Origin: an uncultured Clostridium sp.
GTDB taxonomy: Bacteria > Bacillota > Clostridia > TANB77 > CAG-508
NCBI GenBank assembly: GCA_948442365.1
Contig: CAOJRU010000008.1
Location: 1 to 64,000 of the forward strand
DNA: 64,000 nt
Reading direction: 5' to 3'
The notes beneath the pieces are model-generated. The model did not search any database. It had not been told where the DNA came from and was given only the letters and a program-made list of their open reading frames with translations. A program made the translations under genes and the position numbers. Shown piece after piece: positions 63,313 through 64,000 of this stretch. Position 1 is the first letter of the stretch. Every line of letters begins with the position of its first letter.

Positions 63313-63346
63313 TTTGTTTCTTTGGTATATACTACCTATTAAAAAT

Positions 63347-63395
63347 ACACCTCCAAATGTTAAACTTTTTTGTGTAACATTTGAGGTGCATTTTT
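63347..63395. terminator. Bidirectional terminator
   Basis: Arms ACACCTCCAAATGTTA (63347-63362) and TAACATTTGAGGTGCA (63375-63390), followed by TTTTT in the plus direction. It ends the DUF2075 gene and faces cotJC on the other strand. Confidence 0.85.
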
Positions 63396-63415
63396 CGATT
63401 TAGTTTCTCCTATTT

Positions 63416-63841
63416 TTATTCACAAGGTTTCATATCATTCATATAAAATTTTTTCTCTGCTAATTTATCTTGAACGCCACGAAGTGCTTCTCCAAATCTT
63501 TGGAAATGGACTACTTCTCTTTCTCTTAAATATCTTAATGGATCTAAAACATCTGGATTGTCACGACAAAGATCAATTAATTTTTCATAGGTCGCTCTTG
63601 CTTTTTGCTCTGCTGCTAAGTCCTCTTGTAAGTTTGCAATTGGATCTCCTTTACAAGCAATATAAGCTGCTGTGAATGGTACTCCTGCTGCTGATGATGG
63701 ATATACGTCTACCCCATGATCGGTATAATATGGTGCTAATCCTGCTTTTTCTATTTCTTCAATGCTTGCTCCGTCTGTTAATTGGTGTACTATGGTTCCT
63801 ACCATTTCTAAATGGGCTAATTCTTCTGTTCCATGATGTTG
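63416..63841 (-). pseudogene. cotJC: 5'-truncated manganese catalase (CotJC-type)
   Basis: The frame is open from 63841 to 63416 but blocked by TGA at 63842-63844. It covers 'GTEELAHLEMVGTIVHQL' (metal-ligand Glu and His) through 'DPLRYLREREVVHFQRFG' (second ligand pair) to the end. The first 50 or so residues of CotJC (start, first metal Glu) are missing, and the upstream bases show no likeness. CotJC is a spore-coat catalase. A frameshift alone does not account for the missing start. Confidence 0.7.
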
Positions 63842-63885
63842 TCAATCATAAAAAAAATTTAAGGTTATTTGGCTGTAAAATTAAT

Positions 63886-63923
63886 AAGTTCACTCGGTGA
63901 ACTTTAGTACACTAAGTGAACTT
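63886..63923. repeat. Hairpin-forming repeats between the partial gene and cotJC
   Basis: AAGTTCAC-TCG-GTGAACTT (63886-63904) is a short perfect palindrome, and AGTGAACTT recurs at 63915-63923, so several alternative stems form. Probably a terminator or insertion scar at the cotJC truncation. Confidence 0.5.
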
Positions 63924-63929
63924 GTTATC

Positions 63930-64000
63930 TTATTTATTATTATTTTCATTTAAATATCTTTGATACATTTCATCCATACTAGAAATATACTGCATGTCTT
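63930..64000 (-). CDS. C-terminus of an unknown protein (continues right)
   Basis: The minus strand reads ...DMQYISSMDEMYQRYLNENN and stops at 63930-63932. 23 residues only; helical and charged. The rest lies beyond the window. Family unknown. Confidence 0.5.
   Translation of the reverse strand, partial: DMQYISSMDEMYQRYLNENNNK

Overview
The window is very AT-rich with a standard genetic code, Firmicutes-type Shine-Dalgarno sites and spore-former genes (dipicolinate synthase subunit B, a SpoVB-like flippase, sigma-H, a CotJC-type manganese catalase). It most likely comes from an anaerobic, endospore-forming Clostridia species, probably gut-associated; no gene here fixes the genus.

Positions 1 to about 36,450 are one end of an integrative and conjugative element (ICE), all coded on the minus strand and read from about 36,300 down to 1. 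In transcription order: a non-coding head with repeats, two candidate leader micro-ORFs and an attenuator-like hairpin; small genes; a sigma-like protein and ParA/ParB; a secreted Cys/His-domain protein; a large thioester/Cna-B surface adhesin; a GNAT-like protein; a 2369-residue ArdC/methylase/helicase giant; a two-gene cargo cassette (large metallophosphoesterase plus PD-(D/E)XK-like protein); a Toprim primase-like protein; a probable oriT with MobC, MOBP relaxase and PcfB; the VirD4 coupling protein; the type IV secretion core (Maff2/VirB2-like, VirB6-like, PrgI, VirB4); class B sortase and CHAP hydrolase; and an RNA-polymerase-alpha-CTD-like small protein. A group II intron begins at position 85 and runs off the left edge. 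No integrase or second ICE end is visible, so they must lie to the left.

From about 36,560 to 64,000 the window looks chromosomal. It holds an AraC regulator, a class B sortase with an NPQT-type anchored thioredoxin-like protein, PBP1A, a GH30 glycosidase, a Xer recombinase, a YneA-like LysM protein behind LexA-like sites, sporulation genes, superoxide dismutase, a second sortase with an LPKTG protein, YchF, T-box-regulated ThrS next to tRNA-Thr(GGU), an orphan HsdS, sigma-H, a GH18 enzyme, an AlkD-like protein, a Sua5/TsaC enzyme, a DUF2075-type nuclease-helicase and a 5'-truncated cotJC.

Three themes stand out. First, sortases sit with surface substrates in both the ICE and the chromosome. 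Second, the ICE reads without a single broken gene over 36 kb, whereas six chromosomal genes in about 20 kb each carry a one-base frameshift. Third, the head of the ICE operon has the layout of a translation-sensitive transcription attenuator.
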